Below, one piece after another: positions 35,833-44,992 of a stretch of DNA of 64,000 nucleotides. Source of the DNA: CAVRGQ01 sp963720785 (GTDB taxonomy: Bacteria; Actinomycetota; Acidimicrobiia; IMCC26256; DASPTH01). The position numbers were made by a program, and so were the translations under genes. Numbering within the stretch: the stretch's first letter is position 1; every line of letters starts with the position of its first letter. The DNA lies in the NCBI GenBank assembly GCA_963720785.1, contig CAVRGQ010000009.1, positions 372,001 to 436,000 of the forward strand. Direction: 5' to 3'. The notes beneath the pieces are model-generated. The model ran no database searches and was not told the DNA's origin. It worked only from the letters and a program-made list of their open reading frames with translations.

Positions 35833-36686
35833 CTCCTGAGTCCCATCTCGGTCAACTCACGGTCCAGCGCTTCGAGGCCGTGGCTCGGAACGTTGACCCG
35901 TTCCTCGTCGGCAGCCCACTTGAAGAAGATTACGGCGATCACGAGCCAGAGTAGGAGCCCGGCCGGAAGCTGCATGAGCACCCCACCGATCCGCTGGTCG
36001 TCGACCGTCGACAACCCGAACAGGTGCGGCCGGCCCACGTAGAACGAGTACACCGGTGTCGTGCTGAAGATGAGCACGGTCGCGATCACGAGCGGCACCA
36101 GCGACCAGGAGAACACGTAGACCATCCGGATGATGGGCACCAGCCGCGGGATCTCGGGAAGCGGGCTGAGCACCGGCATCCAGACCACCACCGACGACAC
36201 CAGCATGATGGTGTGGGCCATGAGGTGAATCGGCTCGTGGCGCAGACTCGCGTTCATGATCACGGGCCAGTGCACGAAGGCGAGCGCCACCGAGTAGAAG
36301 GCGAGCGCCGGCCAGAAACGGCCCAGCACCCGCGCGCTCCGGAACAGCATTCGCGGCTGCAGCATCCACCGGGCGAGCCATGCCGGCGTGCCGAGGAGCA
36401 GGAACGGCGCCACCAGCAACAGGAACACGATGTGCTGCACCATGTGCACGCTGAAGTTGAGCCGCTCCCCGATCACGTCGATCGGCCAGTCGGACGCCAC
36501 CCACAGGGTGAAGACGCCGAGCGACCAGCAGGTCACCTGGAAGCGCGTGACCACGGGCAGGCCGGGCGTCGCGTGCGTCGGGCCCAGCCGAACGATGGCG
36601 ATGTAGTACAGCGCGGCGAAGAGACCGACGACGATCCAGACGTCGGGCTGCGGCGTCCAATTCGGGATCGCTACCGCGACGGACAC
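35829..36686 (-). CDS. ctaG: Cytochrome c oxidase assembly protein CtaG (caa3_CtaG family)
   Basis: The 285-residue polytopic protein has about seven helices and the family hallmarks WASDWPIDVIGERLNFSVHM, MVQHIVFLLLVAPFLLLGTP and HLMAHTIMLVSSVVVWMPVL. The conserved histidines (HMVQH, HEPIHLMAH) are candidate copper or heme ligands. Members of this family help to assemble the CuB centre of caa3 oxidases; the Gram-negative CtaG is unrelated. The GTG at 36686 has GGAAGG upstream. It follows the subunit IV gene by 17 bases and overlaps the cupredoxin gene, so it belongs to the oxidase operon. Confidence 0.88.
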   Translation of the reverse strand: MSVAVAIPNWTPQPDVWIVVGLFAALYYIAIVRLGPTHATPGLPVVTRFQVTCWSLGVFTLWVASDWPIDVIGERLNFSVHMVQHIVFLLLVAPFLLLGTPAWLARWMLQPRMLFRSARVLGRFWPALAFYSVALAFVHWPVIMNASLRHEPIHLMAHTIMLVSSVVVWMPVLSPLPEIPRLVPIIRMVYVFSWSLVPLVIATVLIFSTTPVYSFYVGRPHLFGLSTVDDQRIGGVLMQLPAGLLLWLVIAVIFFKWAADEERVNVPSHGLEALDRELTEMGLRR

Positions 36687-36703
36687 CGCCGACCTTCCGT
36701 CGT

Positions 36704-37165
36704 CTAGCTGACGATGCCGTGCAGCGTTGCGAGGACGATCGCGTACAAGCCGACCGCCGCGCACGCTCCGAGGATGAAGAAGCGCCGGAACACCGGCTTG
36801 TCGGTGCGCAGGTGCATGAACCACGAGGCGACCAGCACGAACTTCACGAGGCCCATCACGAGCAGCAGCGTGACGATCAGGCCGTCGGGGATGTCGCCCT
36901 CGAGGTAGGAGGTGGCGATCTCGATCGCGGTGATGACCGACAGCACCACGGCCACGATCACGTACTGGATCGGGTCGGGGTGGGCGATCACCTCGCCGGG
37001 CAGCAGGTTCGGTGCCGCGTGGTGCAGGCGGTACTCGATGTCGCCCTGCGGGAGGTCGACGACGCCCGCCTCGCCGGCGGGAGCCTGCGTGAGGACGCCG
37101 GCACCCTGCTCGGTGCCAGTCGCCGTGGCGGTCTCCGTGGTGGTCTCGGTCGGCTCGCTCATCAC
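36704..37165 (-). CDS. ctaF: Cytochrome c oxidase subunit IV-family protein
   Basis: The 153-residue protein has a Thr/Glu-rich hydrophilic N-terminus (TETTTETATATGTEQGAG) and three membrane helices: IQYVIVAVVLSVITAIEIAT, GLIVTLLLVMGLVKFVLVAS and FFILGACAAVGLYAIVLATL. The WFMHLRTDKPVFRRFF loop between helices 2 and 3 is diagnostic of the bacterial subunit IV (COX4/CtaF) family. It starts four bases after ctaE, indicating translational coupling. It probably stabilises the subunit I/III core. The actinobacterial symbol is sometimes ctaF; the true function is inferred from synteny and fold. Confidence 0.85.
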   Translation of the reverse strand: MMSEPTETTTETATATGTEQGAGVLTQAPAGEAGVVDLPQGDIEYRLHHAAPNLLPGEVIAHPDPIQYVIVAVVLSVITAIEIATSYLEGDIPDGLIVTLLLVMGLVKFVLVASWFMHLRTDKPVFRRFFILGACAAVGLYAIVLATLHGIVS

Positions 37166-37169
37166 TGCC

Positions 37170-37874
37170 TCAGGGTTGTGGGAGGAGGTAGATGACCGTG
37201 AAGATCACGATCCACACGATGTCGACGAAGTGCCAGTAGAGACCGGCGACCTCGACGCGCTCGGCGTCGCCCTGGGTGAGACGACCCTGCATGGACATGC
37301 CCCAGAGGGACATGAGCCACACGATGCCGACCGTCACGTGCGCACCGTGGAGACCGGTGAGCACGAAGAAGCTCGAGCCGAACAGGTTGGTGTCGACGTT
37401 CAGGCCCTGGCGGGTGAACTCGGTGAACTCGAAGATCTGCCCACCGATGAACACGGCGCCGAACAGTGCGGTCGCCAGCAGCCAGATGCGGAACCGGCGG
37501 TAGTCACCCCGCTGGATGGCGGCGAGGGCGAGCACCATGGCCAGCGAGCTCATCAGGAGGATGAACGACGTGACCGAGGTGAACGGGATGCTGAAGACGT
37601 CCTTCGGCGTGGGCCCCGTCTGCCCGCCGCGGTCGCGGTAGAGCAGGTAGGTGGCGATGAAGGCGCCGAAGAAGAGGCAGTCGGAGGAGAGGAAGAGCCA
37701 CATCGCCAGCTTCGCGTTGGCGACGCCGGTGTGGCCGTCGTGGCCGCCGTGCGCCAACTCGCCGTGGTCGACGGGGACGACGTCGCCCGGCGTGAGGCGC
37801 GCGACGTCGGTGCCCTCGCCCTCGCCGGCGCTGTCGCTGCCGGGAGTGCCGCTGGTGGTGTCGACGGTCGACAT
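37170..37874 (-). CDS. ctaE: Cytochrome c oxidase subunit III
   Basis: The 234-residue protein has five helices, as in actinobacterial CtaE. KLAMWLFLSSDCLFFGAFIA (residues 53-72) is the family's first helix, followed by FTSVTSFILLMSSLAMVLAL, then GQIFEFTEFTRQGLNVDTNL with LFGSSFFVLTGLHGAHVTVG, which contains the conserved HG.HV. The C-terminus YWHFVDIVWIVIFTVIYLLP is canonical. The hydrophilic N-terminus is longer than usual. The ATG shares its last base with the ctaD TGA (TGATG). Subunit III stabilises the D proton pathway and the oxygen channel of subunit I. Confidence 0.94.
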   Translation of the reverse strand: MSTVDTTSGTPGSDSAGEGEGTDVARLTPGDVVPVDHGELAHGGHDGHTGVANAKLAMWLFLSSDCLFFGAFIATYLLYRDRGGQTGPTPKDVFSIPFTSVTSFILLMSSLAMVLALAAIQRGDYRRFRIWLLATALFGAVFIGGQIFEFTEFTRQGLNVDTNLFGSSFFVLTGLHGAHVTVGIVWLMSLWGMSMQGRLTQGDAERVEVAGLYWHFVDIVWIVIFTVIYLLPQP

Positions 37875-39808
37875 CAGTGCTCCTCGGTGCCCGGCTCGAG
37901 GCCCCAGGCGTAGATGCCGAAGAGCAGGAGGACGAGGCCGGGGATCAGGTAGTAGATGTCCTGGTACACCGCGGCGTAGCCCAGGAACGGCAGACCGGCG
38001 GCCACCACGAGGGGGTAGTACGACGGCGAGGGCAGGTGGATGCCGTGGCCGTCGGCCTCGGTCTCGTGCGCGTTGGCCCGGGCGATCGTCGCGGACGGCG
38101 AGTCGTCGTCGGAGCCACCGGTGGGCAGGGCGACGAGGCGACCCTCGGCGTCCTCCGTGTACTTGTGGTGCCACCAGTCGTCGCGGGCCTCGACGATCGG
38201 GGTCTGCGCGAAGTTGTACGACGGCGGCGGCGAGGGGATCGACCACTCGAGCGAACGGCCGTCCCACGGGTCACCACCGGCAGGCGTGCGCTTCACTGCC
38301 GAGTAGATGATGTTCACCACGAAGATCAACGTGGCGAGGGCGACGACGAAGGCACCGACCGACACGATCTGGTTCAGCCCCTCCCAGCCGTAGCCCGACG
38401 GGTACCGGTAGGTGCGGCGGGGCATGCCGGTGAGCCCGAGGATGTGCATCGGGAAGAACGTGAGGTTGAACCCGACGAGCATCACCCAGAAGTTGAGCTT
38501 GCCGAGGCGCTCGTCGAGCATGTGCCCGAAGATCTTGGGCCACCAGAAGTAGAAGCCCGAGAAGATCGCGAACACGAGACCGCCGAAGAGCACGTAGTGG
38601 AAGTGGGCGACGACGAAGTAGGTGTCGGTCTGCTGGGTGTCGGCGGGAACGACCGAGTGCATGACACCCGAGAGGCCGCCGAGGGTGAACATCGCCACGA
38701 ACCCCAGTGAGAAGAGCATCGCGGAGGTGAGTTTCACCGCGCCGCCGTAGACGGTCCCCAGCCAGTTGAAGATCTTCACACCAGTGGGGATGGCGATGAG
38801 CATGGTCGCGAGACCGAACGCGGTGATGGTGACCGGGCCGAGACCGGTGGCGAACATGTGGTGCGCCCACACGCCCCAGCCGAGGAAGCCGATCGCGATG
38901 CCCGAGAAGATCACGACCGAGTAGCCGAAGAGCGGCTTGCGGGAGAAGACCGGCAGCACCTCGGACACGATGCCCATGCCCGGGAGGATCAGGATGTACA
39001 CCTCGGGGTGGCCGAAGATCCAGAACAGGTGTTGATACAGGAGTGGATCGCCGCCCTTGGCCGCCACGAAGAACAAGGTGTCGAAGTTGCGGTCGAAGAA
39101 CACCATGATCAGCGCCGCGGTGAGCGGCGGGATCGCGAACACGGTGAGGAAGGCGACCACCAGCATCATCCACGTGAACACCGGCATGCGCATGAGCGTC
39201 ATGCCGGGTGCGCGCATGTTCAGGATGGTGACGATGAAGTTGATCGCGGAGGTGGTGGACCCGATGCCGAGCAGCACGAGACCCACCGCCCAGAAGTCGG
39301 GCCCGTGGCCGGGCAGGGCTCCTCCGGCGATGGGCGTGCTGGTGAGCGGGGTGTAGCCGAACCACCCACCGTTGGGCGCACCACCGAGCAGGAAGCTCGA
39401 GTACATGAAGATGCCGCCGGCGGCGACCACCCAGAACCCGAAGGCGTTGATGCGGGGGAACGCGACGTCGCGCGCGCCGATCTGGAGCGGCACGAAGTAG
39501 TTGCCGAACACGACCGCCATCGGCATGCCCACGAAGAACACCATCGTGGTGCCGTGCATCGTGAACATGGTGTTGTACTGCGAGGCGGTGAGCACCGTGC
39601 CGTTGGGCCCCGCGAGCTGGATGCGGATGAGCAGTGCCTCGATGCCGGCCACCACGAAGAACATCAGCGCGATTGCGCCGTACATGATGCCGATCTTCTT
39701 GTGGTCCACCGTGGTGAACCAGCTCCAGAAGCCGGTGGTGGCCTTCGGCCGCCGCAGGGGGATCGCGGGCGTCGAGGTCTTCGGAAGCGTGCGGGTGACG
39801 GTGGTCAT
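37874..39808 (-). CDS. ctaD: Cytochrome c oxidase subunit I
   Basis: The 644-residue core subunit of the aa3/caa3 oxidase reduces oxygen to water at the heme a3-CuB site while pumping protons. HGTTMVFFVGMPMAVVFGNY contains an axial heme ligand. WIFGHPEVYILILPGMGIVS carries the HPEVY ligand/cross-link motif. WAHHMFATGLG supplies two more CuB histidines, and FVVAHFHYVLFGG the heme a/a3 histidines. Twelve or more helices are predicted, with a C-terminal extension of about 100 residues including APTGGSDDDSP-like linker and two further helices. The frame is intact. ctaC lies 31 bases upstream. Confidence 0.97.
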   Translation of the reverse strand: MTTVTRTLPKTSTPAIPLRRPKATTGFWSWFTTVDHKKIGIMYGAIALMFFVVAGIEALLIRIQLAGPNGTVLTASQYNTMFTMHGTTMVFFVGMPMAVVFGNYFVPLQIGARDVAFPRINAFGFWVVAAGGIFMYSSFLLGGAPNGGWFGYTPLTSTPIAGGALPGHGPDFWAVGLVLLGIGSTTSAINFIVTILNMRAPGMTLMRMPVFTWMMLVVAFLTVFAIPPLTAALIMVFFDRNFDTLFFVAAKGGDPLLYQHLFWIFGHPEVYILILPGMGIVSEVLPVFSRKPLFGYSVVIFSGIAIGFLGWGVWAHHMFATGLGPVTITAFGLATMLIAIPTGVKIFNWLGTVYGGAVKLTSAMLFSLGFVAMFTLGGLSGVMHSVVPADTQQTDTYFVVAHFHYVLFGGLVFAIFSGFYFWWPKIFGHMLDERLGKLNFWVMLVGFNLTFFPMHILGLTGMPRRTYRYPSGYGWEGLNQIVSVGAFVVALATLIFVVNIIYSAVKRTPAGGDPWDGRSLEWSIPSPPPSYNFAQTPIVEARDDWWHHKYTEDAEGRLVALPTGGSDDDSPSATIARANAHETEADGHGIHLPSPSYYPLVVAAGLPFLGYAAVYQDIYYLIPGLVLLLFGIYAWGLEPGTEEH

Positions 39809-39839
39809 CGGCTCGCTCCTGACGGCACGAGAGTGATCA

Positions 39840-40983
39840 CTACTTCAGCTCCAGGAGGTAATCGGCGATCTGCTCCGCCTGGGTGCGGGTCATGGTCGGG
39901 AGGCCCTTCGGCGTGTTCTCGGTGAACGAGGGCATGCCGACACAGGGCTCCTGACCGGGAGGAAGACGGCAGCCCTGCGATTCCATCGGGATCATCGAGG
40001 GGGCGTTCATCACCCACTTGATCAGGTTCTCCCGGGTCAGCTCGTAGGTACCGCTGGCGAAGGTGCTGCGTGAGGCGAGGTGCGTGAGGTTGGGGCCGTA
40101 GGCCGCCTTCGACGAGTCGTCGAGCACGTGGCAGTTCGTGCAGGCGAAGGTGTTCGCCACGAGGTTCTGCGCATCACCCGCAGGCGTGGTGCCGTCGGCC
40201 TCGAAGAGCGGAACGGCCGGGCCCTGCTGCTGCTCGCTCACCCACTGGGCGAAGTCGTCCTTGGACTTCGCGATCACGCGGAAGCGCATGTTGGCGTGGG
40301 AGAGCCCGCAGTACTCGGCGCACTGACCGAGGTAGGTACCCGGTTCGTCGGCCTCGATCGTGGTCCAGTTGTCGTGGCCGGGGACGACGTCCTTCTTGCC
40401 GTTGAGCTCCGGCACCCAGAACGAGTGGATGACGTTGCAGGTCTTGGCCGTACCCGTGCCGTCGCAGGCGGTGAGGTTCACCTTGACCGGCCGACCGGCG
40501 GGGATGACCAGCTCGTCGGCGGTGACGACCTTCTGGTCGGGGTAGCTGAACTGCCACCACCACTGCTTGCCCTCGACCGTGACGTGCAGGGCGGAGGGAC
40601 CGGGGTCCTTGGCGAGGTCGAAGATCGTGCTCACGGTCGGCACCGCGATGACCGCCAGGATCAGCGCAGGCACGATCGTCCAGCCGATCTCGAGCTTCGT
40701 GTTGCCGTGGATCTGCTTCGGGTTCTCGTTCTTCCCGGGGCGATACCGGTATCGGATCGCGAGGTACACGGTCGCGATCGAGGATCGCGATGCCGACGAA
40801 GACGGCGATCGCGGTGACCGGGAGGAAGAGGTTATTGATCTTCTGCGCCGCGGGACCCTTCGGGTCCAGCGTGTTCTGACCGTTGTGATTCCCCGAGGCC
40901 TTGGCGCAACCGCCGAGAGCGACGGTCAGGAAGGCAGCGGCGACGAGAAGGAGCCGTCGTCCCCGAGAGCGGCGTGGCGTCAT
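39840..40983 (-). CDS. ctaC: Cytochrome c oxidase subunit II with fused cytochrome c domain, frame broken near 40779
   Basis: This is caa3-type subunit II. An N-terminal lipobox (FLTVALGGCAK, Cys near residue 25) is followed by two helices, the CuA domain with SFWVPELNGKKDVVPGHDN and CAEYCGLSHANM (C-x3-C-x3-H-x2-M), and a C-terminal cytochrome c with ACTNCHVL (CxxCH) and MPSFTENT (Met ligand). The first helix is in a different frame from the rest; removing one base near 40775-40783 joins AILIATVYLAIRYRYRPGK. The ATG at 40983 has GGAAGGGGAC directly upstream. About 380 residues. It receives electrons from cytochrome c or a cupredoxin and passes them via CuA. Confidence 0.94.
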
Positions 40984-41195
40984 GTCCCCTTCCAATGAGC
41001 CGGTGTGCGGCTTGCTCGCACTGCCCGGCCCCTCGACGTCCGAATCCCCAACGGGCGTGACTCTACCGTGGTGTCGTTCGCGAACAGCAACTTCTGCTGA
41101 CCGAAATTCCGTCGATGTGGTTCCGACCGCTCCGCCCGCGGTTCCGGGGCCCCCGGGGCCGTTGGTCCCGGACCGGACGAATCGCTCGTCGGCGT

Positions 41196-42155
41196 TCAGA
41201 AGCCGAGCCGATCGAGGGAGTGCGACCGCCGTTGCCAGTCCTTCTCGACCTTCACTTGGGTGGCCAGGTGGACCTTGGCACCGAACAGCGCCTCGAGCTC
41301 CTGCCGGGCCTCCGTTCCGGCCGCCTTGAGCACCGATCCGCCCTTCCCGATGACGATCCCCTTCTGGGAGTCGCGCTCCACGAGGATGCGCACGTTGAAG
41401 CGGAGGATGTCGTCGGGCCGGTCACGGCTGGTTTCGATCTCGTTGCCGTCGTCGTCCTCGGCGACCTCCTCCTCGGCGATCACCGTGATGGAGTGCGGCA
41501 GCTCGTCGCGCGCGATCCGCAAGAGCTTCTCCCGCACCATCTCGGCCACGAGGAACGTCTCGGGCTGGTCGGTGACCACGCCGCCCGGGTAGTACTCCGG
41601 CCCCTCGGGGAGCCGCCGCTCGAGCTCGCCCACGAGGGCGTCGACGCCCTCCCCGGTGAGGCCCGAGAGCGGCACGTACGCGTCGAACGCGCCGAGCTCC
41701 TCCGCGGCCGAGGCGAGGCGCTCGCCCACTGCGCGGCCCTCGGAGATGTCGGTCTTGCTCACCACGAGGATCTTGGGCGTCTCGACCTCGGCCAGGAGAC
41801 CGGCGATGAAGCGGTCGCCGGGACCGATCCGGGCGGTGGCCTCCACGAGCATGCAGACGACGTCGACCTCGTCGAGCGTGGAGCGGGCCCGGGCGTTCGT
41901 GCGCTCGCCCAACAGGGTCCGCGGCCGGTGGATCCCGGGCGTGTCGAGCAGGACGATCTGCGACGTCGTGGTGGTGCGCACGCCACGGATCTGCGTGCGG
42001 GTGGTCTGCGGCCGGTCGGAGACGATCGCGACCTTGGTGCCCACGAGCTGGTTCACCAGCGTGGACTTGCCGACGTTCGGGCGGCCCACGAGGGACACGA
42101 AGCCGGAACGGAAGACGGGCGTGGTCAAGGGGTGCCGATCATGGGGAAGAGGCAT
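41196..42155 (-). CDS. era: GTPase Era
   Basis: Era is an essential GTPase that assists 16S rRNA maturation and 30S assembly. The 319-residue protein has G1 GRPNVGKSTLVNQ (residues 24-36), G3 DTPGIH near 76, G4 SKTD and a C-terminal KH RNA-binding domain ending at GKGGSVLKAAGTEARQELE. The G-domain loop sequence PQTTRTQIRGV is normal. The N-terminus overlaps the upstream corC gene by 17 bases, so the exact start may be a few codons downstream. It closes the phoH-ybeY-corC-era run. Confidence 0.96.
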   Translation of the reverse strand: MPLPHDRHPLTTPVFRSGFVSLVGRPNVGKSTLVNQLVGTKVAIVSDRPQTTRTQIRGVRTTTTSQIVLLDTPGIHRPRTLLGERTNARARSTLDEVDVVCMLVEATARIGPGDRFIAGLLAEVETPKILVVSKTDISEGRAVGERLASAAEELGAFDAYVPLSGLTGEGVDALVGELERRLPEGPEYYPGGVVTDQPETFLVAEMVREKLLRIARDELPHSITVIAEEEVAEDDDGNEIETSRDRPDDILRFNVRILVERDSQKGIVIGKGGSVLKAAGTEARQELEALFGAKVHLATQVKVEKDWQRRSHSLDRLGF

Positions 42156-43452
42156 CGGCGACTGTGGTGTCGTCGGTGGTGTCGGCCGGGCCGGCCGAGT
42201 CGGCGCTGGCGAGCCGCCGGATGAGGACGCTGCCGATGCGACGTTCCTGCACCCGCTCGGCGGTGAGCTCGAACTCGAGGAAGCGGACGGTCTCGCCGTC
42301 GTCGGGCACGTGGCCGAGGAGGTTGAGCACGAGGCCGCCGACGGTGTCCCACTCGGTGTCGGGCAGCTCGGTGCCGAGCTCCTCGCTCACCTCGTCGATC
42401 GGCGTGCGGCCCGCGACGCGCAGGGAACCGTCGGGCAGGTGCTCGACGGTGGGCTCCTCGACGTCGTACTCGTCGGCGATCTCGCCGACGATCTCCTCGA
42501 GCAGGTCCTCGAGGGTGACGAGGCCCGCGGTGTCGCCGTACTCGTCGATCACGATCGCCATGTGGAACTGCTGCGTCTGCATCTCGCGCAGCAACTCGGC
42601 GACGCGCTTCTGCTCGGGCACGAACGTGGCCGGGCGCACCGCGGTGCGCACGGGTTGGTCTCCCTCGCCGTCGCGCGCGCGGCGCACGAGGTCCTTCAGG
42701 TACACGAGGCCGAGGATGTGGTCGCTCGTGCCCTCGCACGCGGGGATGCGCGAGAAGCCGCCGTCGATCGCGGCGGCGATGGCGCTCTCGATCGTGTCGC
42801 CGGCGTCGACGGTGCGCATGTCGGGTCGTGGCTGCATCACCTCGCGCACGACGGTGTCGCCGAACTCGAAGATCGAGTGGATGAGCGCGCGTTCCTCGCG
42901 CTCGATCGAGTCCTCGCTGGCCGCGACGTCGGCCATCGTGCGGATCTCCTCCTCCGTGACGAAGGGGCCTTCCTTGAGGCCCTTGCCCGGGAGGATCACG
43001 TTGGCGAAGCCGATGAGGCCGCGCGAGAGCATGCGGATCGGCCAGAACGTGGTGAGGAACCAGAGCAACGGCGTGACGCGCAACGCGGCGCGGTCGGTGT
43101 GCTGGATCGCGTAGGTCTTCGGCGCGACCTCCGCGACCACGAAGAAGAGCACGACTTCCACGACGGTGCCGACGAGCACGGCCAGCGGGCCCAGCTGCTC
43201 GACGAGCACACCGACGAGCGTGGCCGCGGTGAACTGACTCACCAGCACGACGAGCAGCACCACGTTCAGCGTGCCGGCGGGCTCCTCGAGCATGCGCGCG
43301 AGCTTGCCGGCGCCGCGTTGCCCTTCCTCCTGCAGCTGGATGGCGCGGATGCGGCTCATCTTGGTGAAGGCGGTCTCGGACAGCGCGAGCACCGCCGACA
43401 CCGCGAACAGCACGAACACCGCCACGAGCAGGCCCCAGTCGGCGCCGCTCAC
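42139..43452 (-). CDS. Hemolysin/CorC family membrane protein (CNNM + CBS + CorC_HlyC)
   Basis: The 437-residue protein has an N-terminal CNNM/DUF21 membrane domain with three to four helices (LLVAVFVLFAVSAVLALSET, VVLLVVLVSQFTAATLVGVL) and KMSRIRAIQLQEEGQRGAGK. The middle is a CBS pair (MQPRPDMRTVDAGDTIESAI, HMAIVIDEYGDTAGLVTLED). A C-terminal CorC/HlyC domain with ELGTELPDTEWDTVGGLVLN follows. Such proteins are linked to Mg/Co export, and in bacteria to membrane resistance. The GTG at 43452 follows the ybeY stop by five bases, so translation is coupled. The frame is intact. Confidence 0.92.
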   Translation of the reverse strand: MSGADWGLLVAVFVLFAVSAVLALSETAFTKMSRIRAIQLQEEGQRGAGKLARMLEEPAGTLNVVLLVVLVSQFTAATLVGVLVEQLGPLAVLVGTVVEVVLFFVVAEVAPKTYAIQHTDRAALRVTPLLWFLTTFWPIRMLSRGLIGFANVILPGKGLKEGPFVTEEEIRTMADVAASEDSIEREERALIHSIFEFGDTVVREVMQPRPDMRTVDAGDTIESAIAAAIDGGFSRIPACEGTSDHILGLVYLKDLVRRARDGEGDQPVRTAVRPATFVPEQKRVAELLREMQTQQFHMAIVIDEYGDTAGLVTLEDLLEEIVGEIADEYDVEEPTVEHLPDGSLRVAGRTPIDEVSEELGTELPDTEWDTVGGLVLNLLGHVPDDGETVRFLEFELTAERVQERRIGSVLIRRLASADSAGPADTTDDTTVADASSP

Positions 43453-43457
43453 CGCAG

Positions 43458-43959
43458 TCAGCCCTCCAGCTCGCGGAACTTCGCGAGGAGCTCCCGCTCC
43501 CGGGCCTGCATCACGGCCGTCTCCTGCTCCTCGGCGTGGTCGTAATTCGAGCAGGTGCAGCACGCCGTGCACCACGAGCAGCGCGAGCTCGCCGTCGAGC
43601 GTCCCCGCGTGCTCGGGCGCCTGGCGCTGCGCGACCAGGGGGCACAGCACCACGTCGCCGAGCACGACCGGCGGGTCGGTGGGATCGGTCGGCGCGCCGG
43701 GGCCGCGGCCGCCGGAGTCGGGTTGGCGGCCCGACGGGATGTGATCGTCGTCGATCGGGAAGGCGAGCACGTCGGTGGGGCCGGTGCCGCCGAGGAACTT
43801 GATGTTGAGATCGGCGATGGCCGTCTCGTCGACGAAGATCAACGACACCTCGGCGTCTTCGGGCGCGCGCTCGTCGGCGAGCACCAGCCGGGCGAGGCGC
43901 AGCCAGCGCTCGAGGTCGACCTCGACGTCGCTCTGCTCATCCGAGGCAAAAACACTCAC
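43458..43959 (-). CDS. ybeY: Endoribonuclease YbeY, frame broken near 43547
   Basis: YbeY is a zinc endoribonuclease used in 16S rRNA 3' maturation and ribosome quality control. The motif HGVLHLL, the first part of the H-x3-H-x5-H zinc site, is in one frame, and YDHAEEQETAVMQARERELL, with the third histidine, is one base away. Removing one base near 43545-43551 gives HLLNYDH or similar and about 166 residues. VSLIFVDETAIADLNIKFLG and TDVLAFPIDDD are characteristic. The insert PSGRQPDSGGRGPGAPTDPT is a local feature. It overlaps phoH by ATGA and precedes corC by five bases. Confidence 0.92.
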
Positions 43960-44918
43960 TTCTGCGCCTCGTTGCGTTCGTAGGCGTTCACGATGTCCTG
44001 CACGATCTTGTGACGGACGACGTCGTGGCTGTCGAGTTGCACGAACGCGAGGTCGGGGATGCCGTCGAGGATGTCGCGCACCGCGAGCAGCCCGCTGCGG
44101 CCGCGGCCGTCGGGGAGGTCGATCTGCGTCACGTCGCCGGTGACCACGATCTTCGAGCCGAAGCCGAGTCGCGTGAGGAACATCTTCATCTGCTCGGCCG
44201 TGGTGTTCTGCGCCTCGTCGAGGATGATGAACGAGTCGTTGAGCGTGCGCCCGCGCATGAACGCGAGCGGCGCGACCTCGATGGTGCCGCGCTCCATCAG
44301 CCGAGCGACGACCTCGGGCTCGAGCATGTCGTACAGCGCGTCGTACAGCGGGCGCAGGTACGGGTCGACCTTGGCGAGGATGTCGCCGGGGAGGAAGCCG
44401 AGCCGCTCCCCCGCCTCCACCGCGGGTCGGGTGAGAATGATGCGGTGCACCTGCTTGGCCTGCAGCGCCTGCACCGCGAGCGCCACCGCGAGGTAGCTCT
44501 TGCCGGTGCCGGCAGGGCCGATCCCGAAGGTGACCGTGTGGCTGCGCACGGCGTCGACGTAGCGCTTCTGGCCCGCGGTCTTTGGGCGCACGGGCTTGCG
44601 ACCGCGCAGCACCTCGGTGGTGAGGATCTCGGTGGGTCGCTGATCGGACTTCAACATCTGGATGCTCCGGCCGACGCCCTCGGGGTCGAGCACGTGACCC
44701 GCCTCGAGCAGCGTGACCATCTCCTCGAAGAGGCGGCCGACGCGCTCGGCCTCGGCCTCCTGGCCGGTGACGGTGATCTCGTTCCCGCGCACGTGGATGG
44801 TGACGGGAAACGCGTCCTGCACGATGCGTAGCAATTCGTCGCGCTGACCCAACAGGCCCACCATGAGGTGGTTGCCCGGTACGAGGATCTTGACCTGGGT
44901 CGATGACGGTGTCGGCAC
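43956..44918 (-). CDS. phoH: PhoH-family ATPase
   Basis: The 320-residue P-loop protein has the phosphate-starvation-inducible PhoH fold. GIGPAGTGKSYLAVALAVQA is the Walker A region (about 140-160), LTRPAVEAGERLGFLPGDI the characteristic helix, FIILDEAQNTTAEQMKMFLT the Walker B/DEAQ motif and GSKIVVTGDVTQIDLPDGRG sensor 1. An N-terminal KH-like segment (VTIHVRGNEITVTGQE) is typical of this RNA-binding subset. In actinobacteria it is fixed upstream of ybeY, and overlap by ATGA supports one transcript. The GTG at 44918 is the probable start. It likely acts in RNA metabolism, possibly as a helicase. Confidence 0.94.
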   Translation of the reverse strand: MPTPSSTQVKILVPGNHLMVGLLGQRDELLRIVQDAFPVTIHVRGNEITVTGQEAEAERVGRLFEEMVTLLEAGHVLDPEGVGRSIQMLKSDQRPTEILTTEVLRGRKPVRPKTAGQKRYVDAVRSHTVTFGIGPAGTGKSYLAVALAVQALQAKQVHRIILTRPAVEAGERLGFLPGDILAKVDPYLRPLYDALYDMLEPEVVARLMERGTIEVAPLAFMRGRTLNDSFIILDEAQNTTAEQMKMFLTRLGFGSKIVVTGDVTQIDLPDGRGRSGLLAVRDILDGIPDLAFVQLDSHDVVRHKIVQDIVNAYERNEAQK

Positions 44919-44992
44919 GACATCCAGATCGTAGTGGTCCGAACCCCGCGGGAACGCGGGATAGGCGAGCGGACGCGAGCCCAGAAGGGCGG

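Noticed and set aside
40984..41195. A possible small gene in the gap between era and ctaC
   Set aside because: Open frames exist in this 212-base gap but none has an RBS, a recognisable motif or sensible composition; I see nothing else in it.
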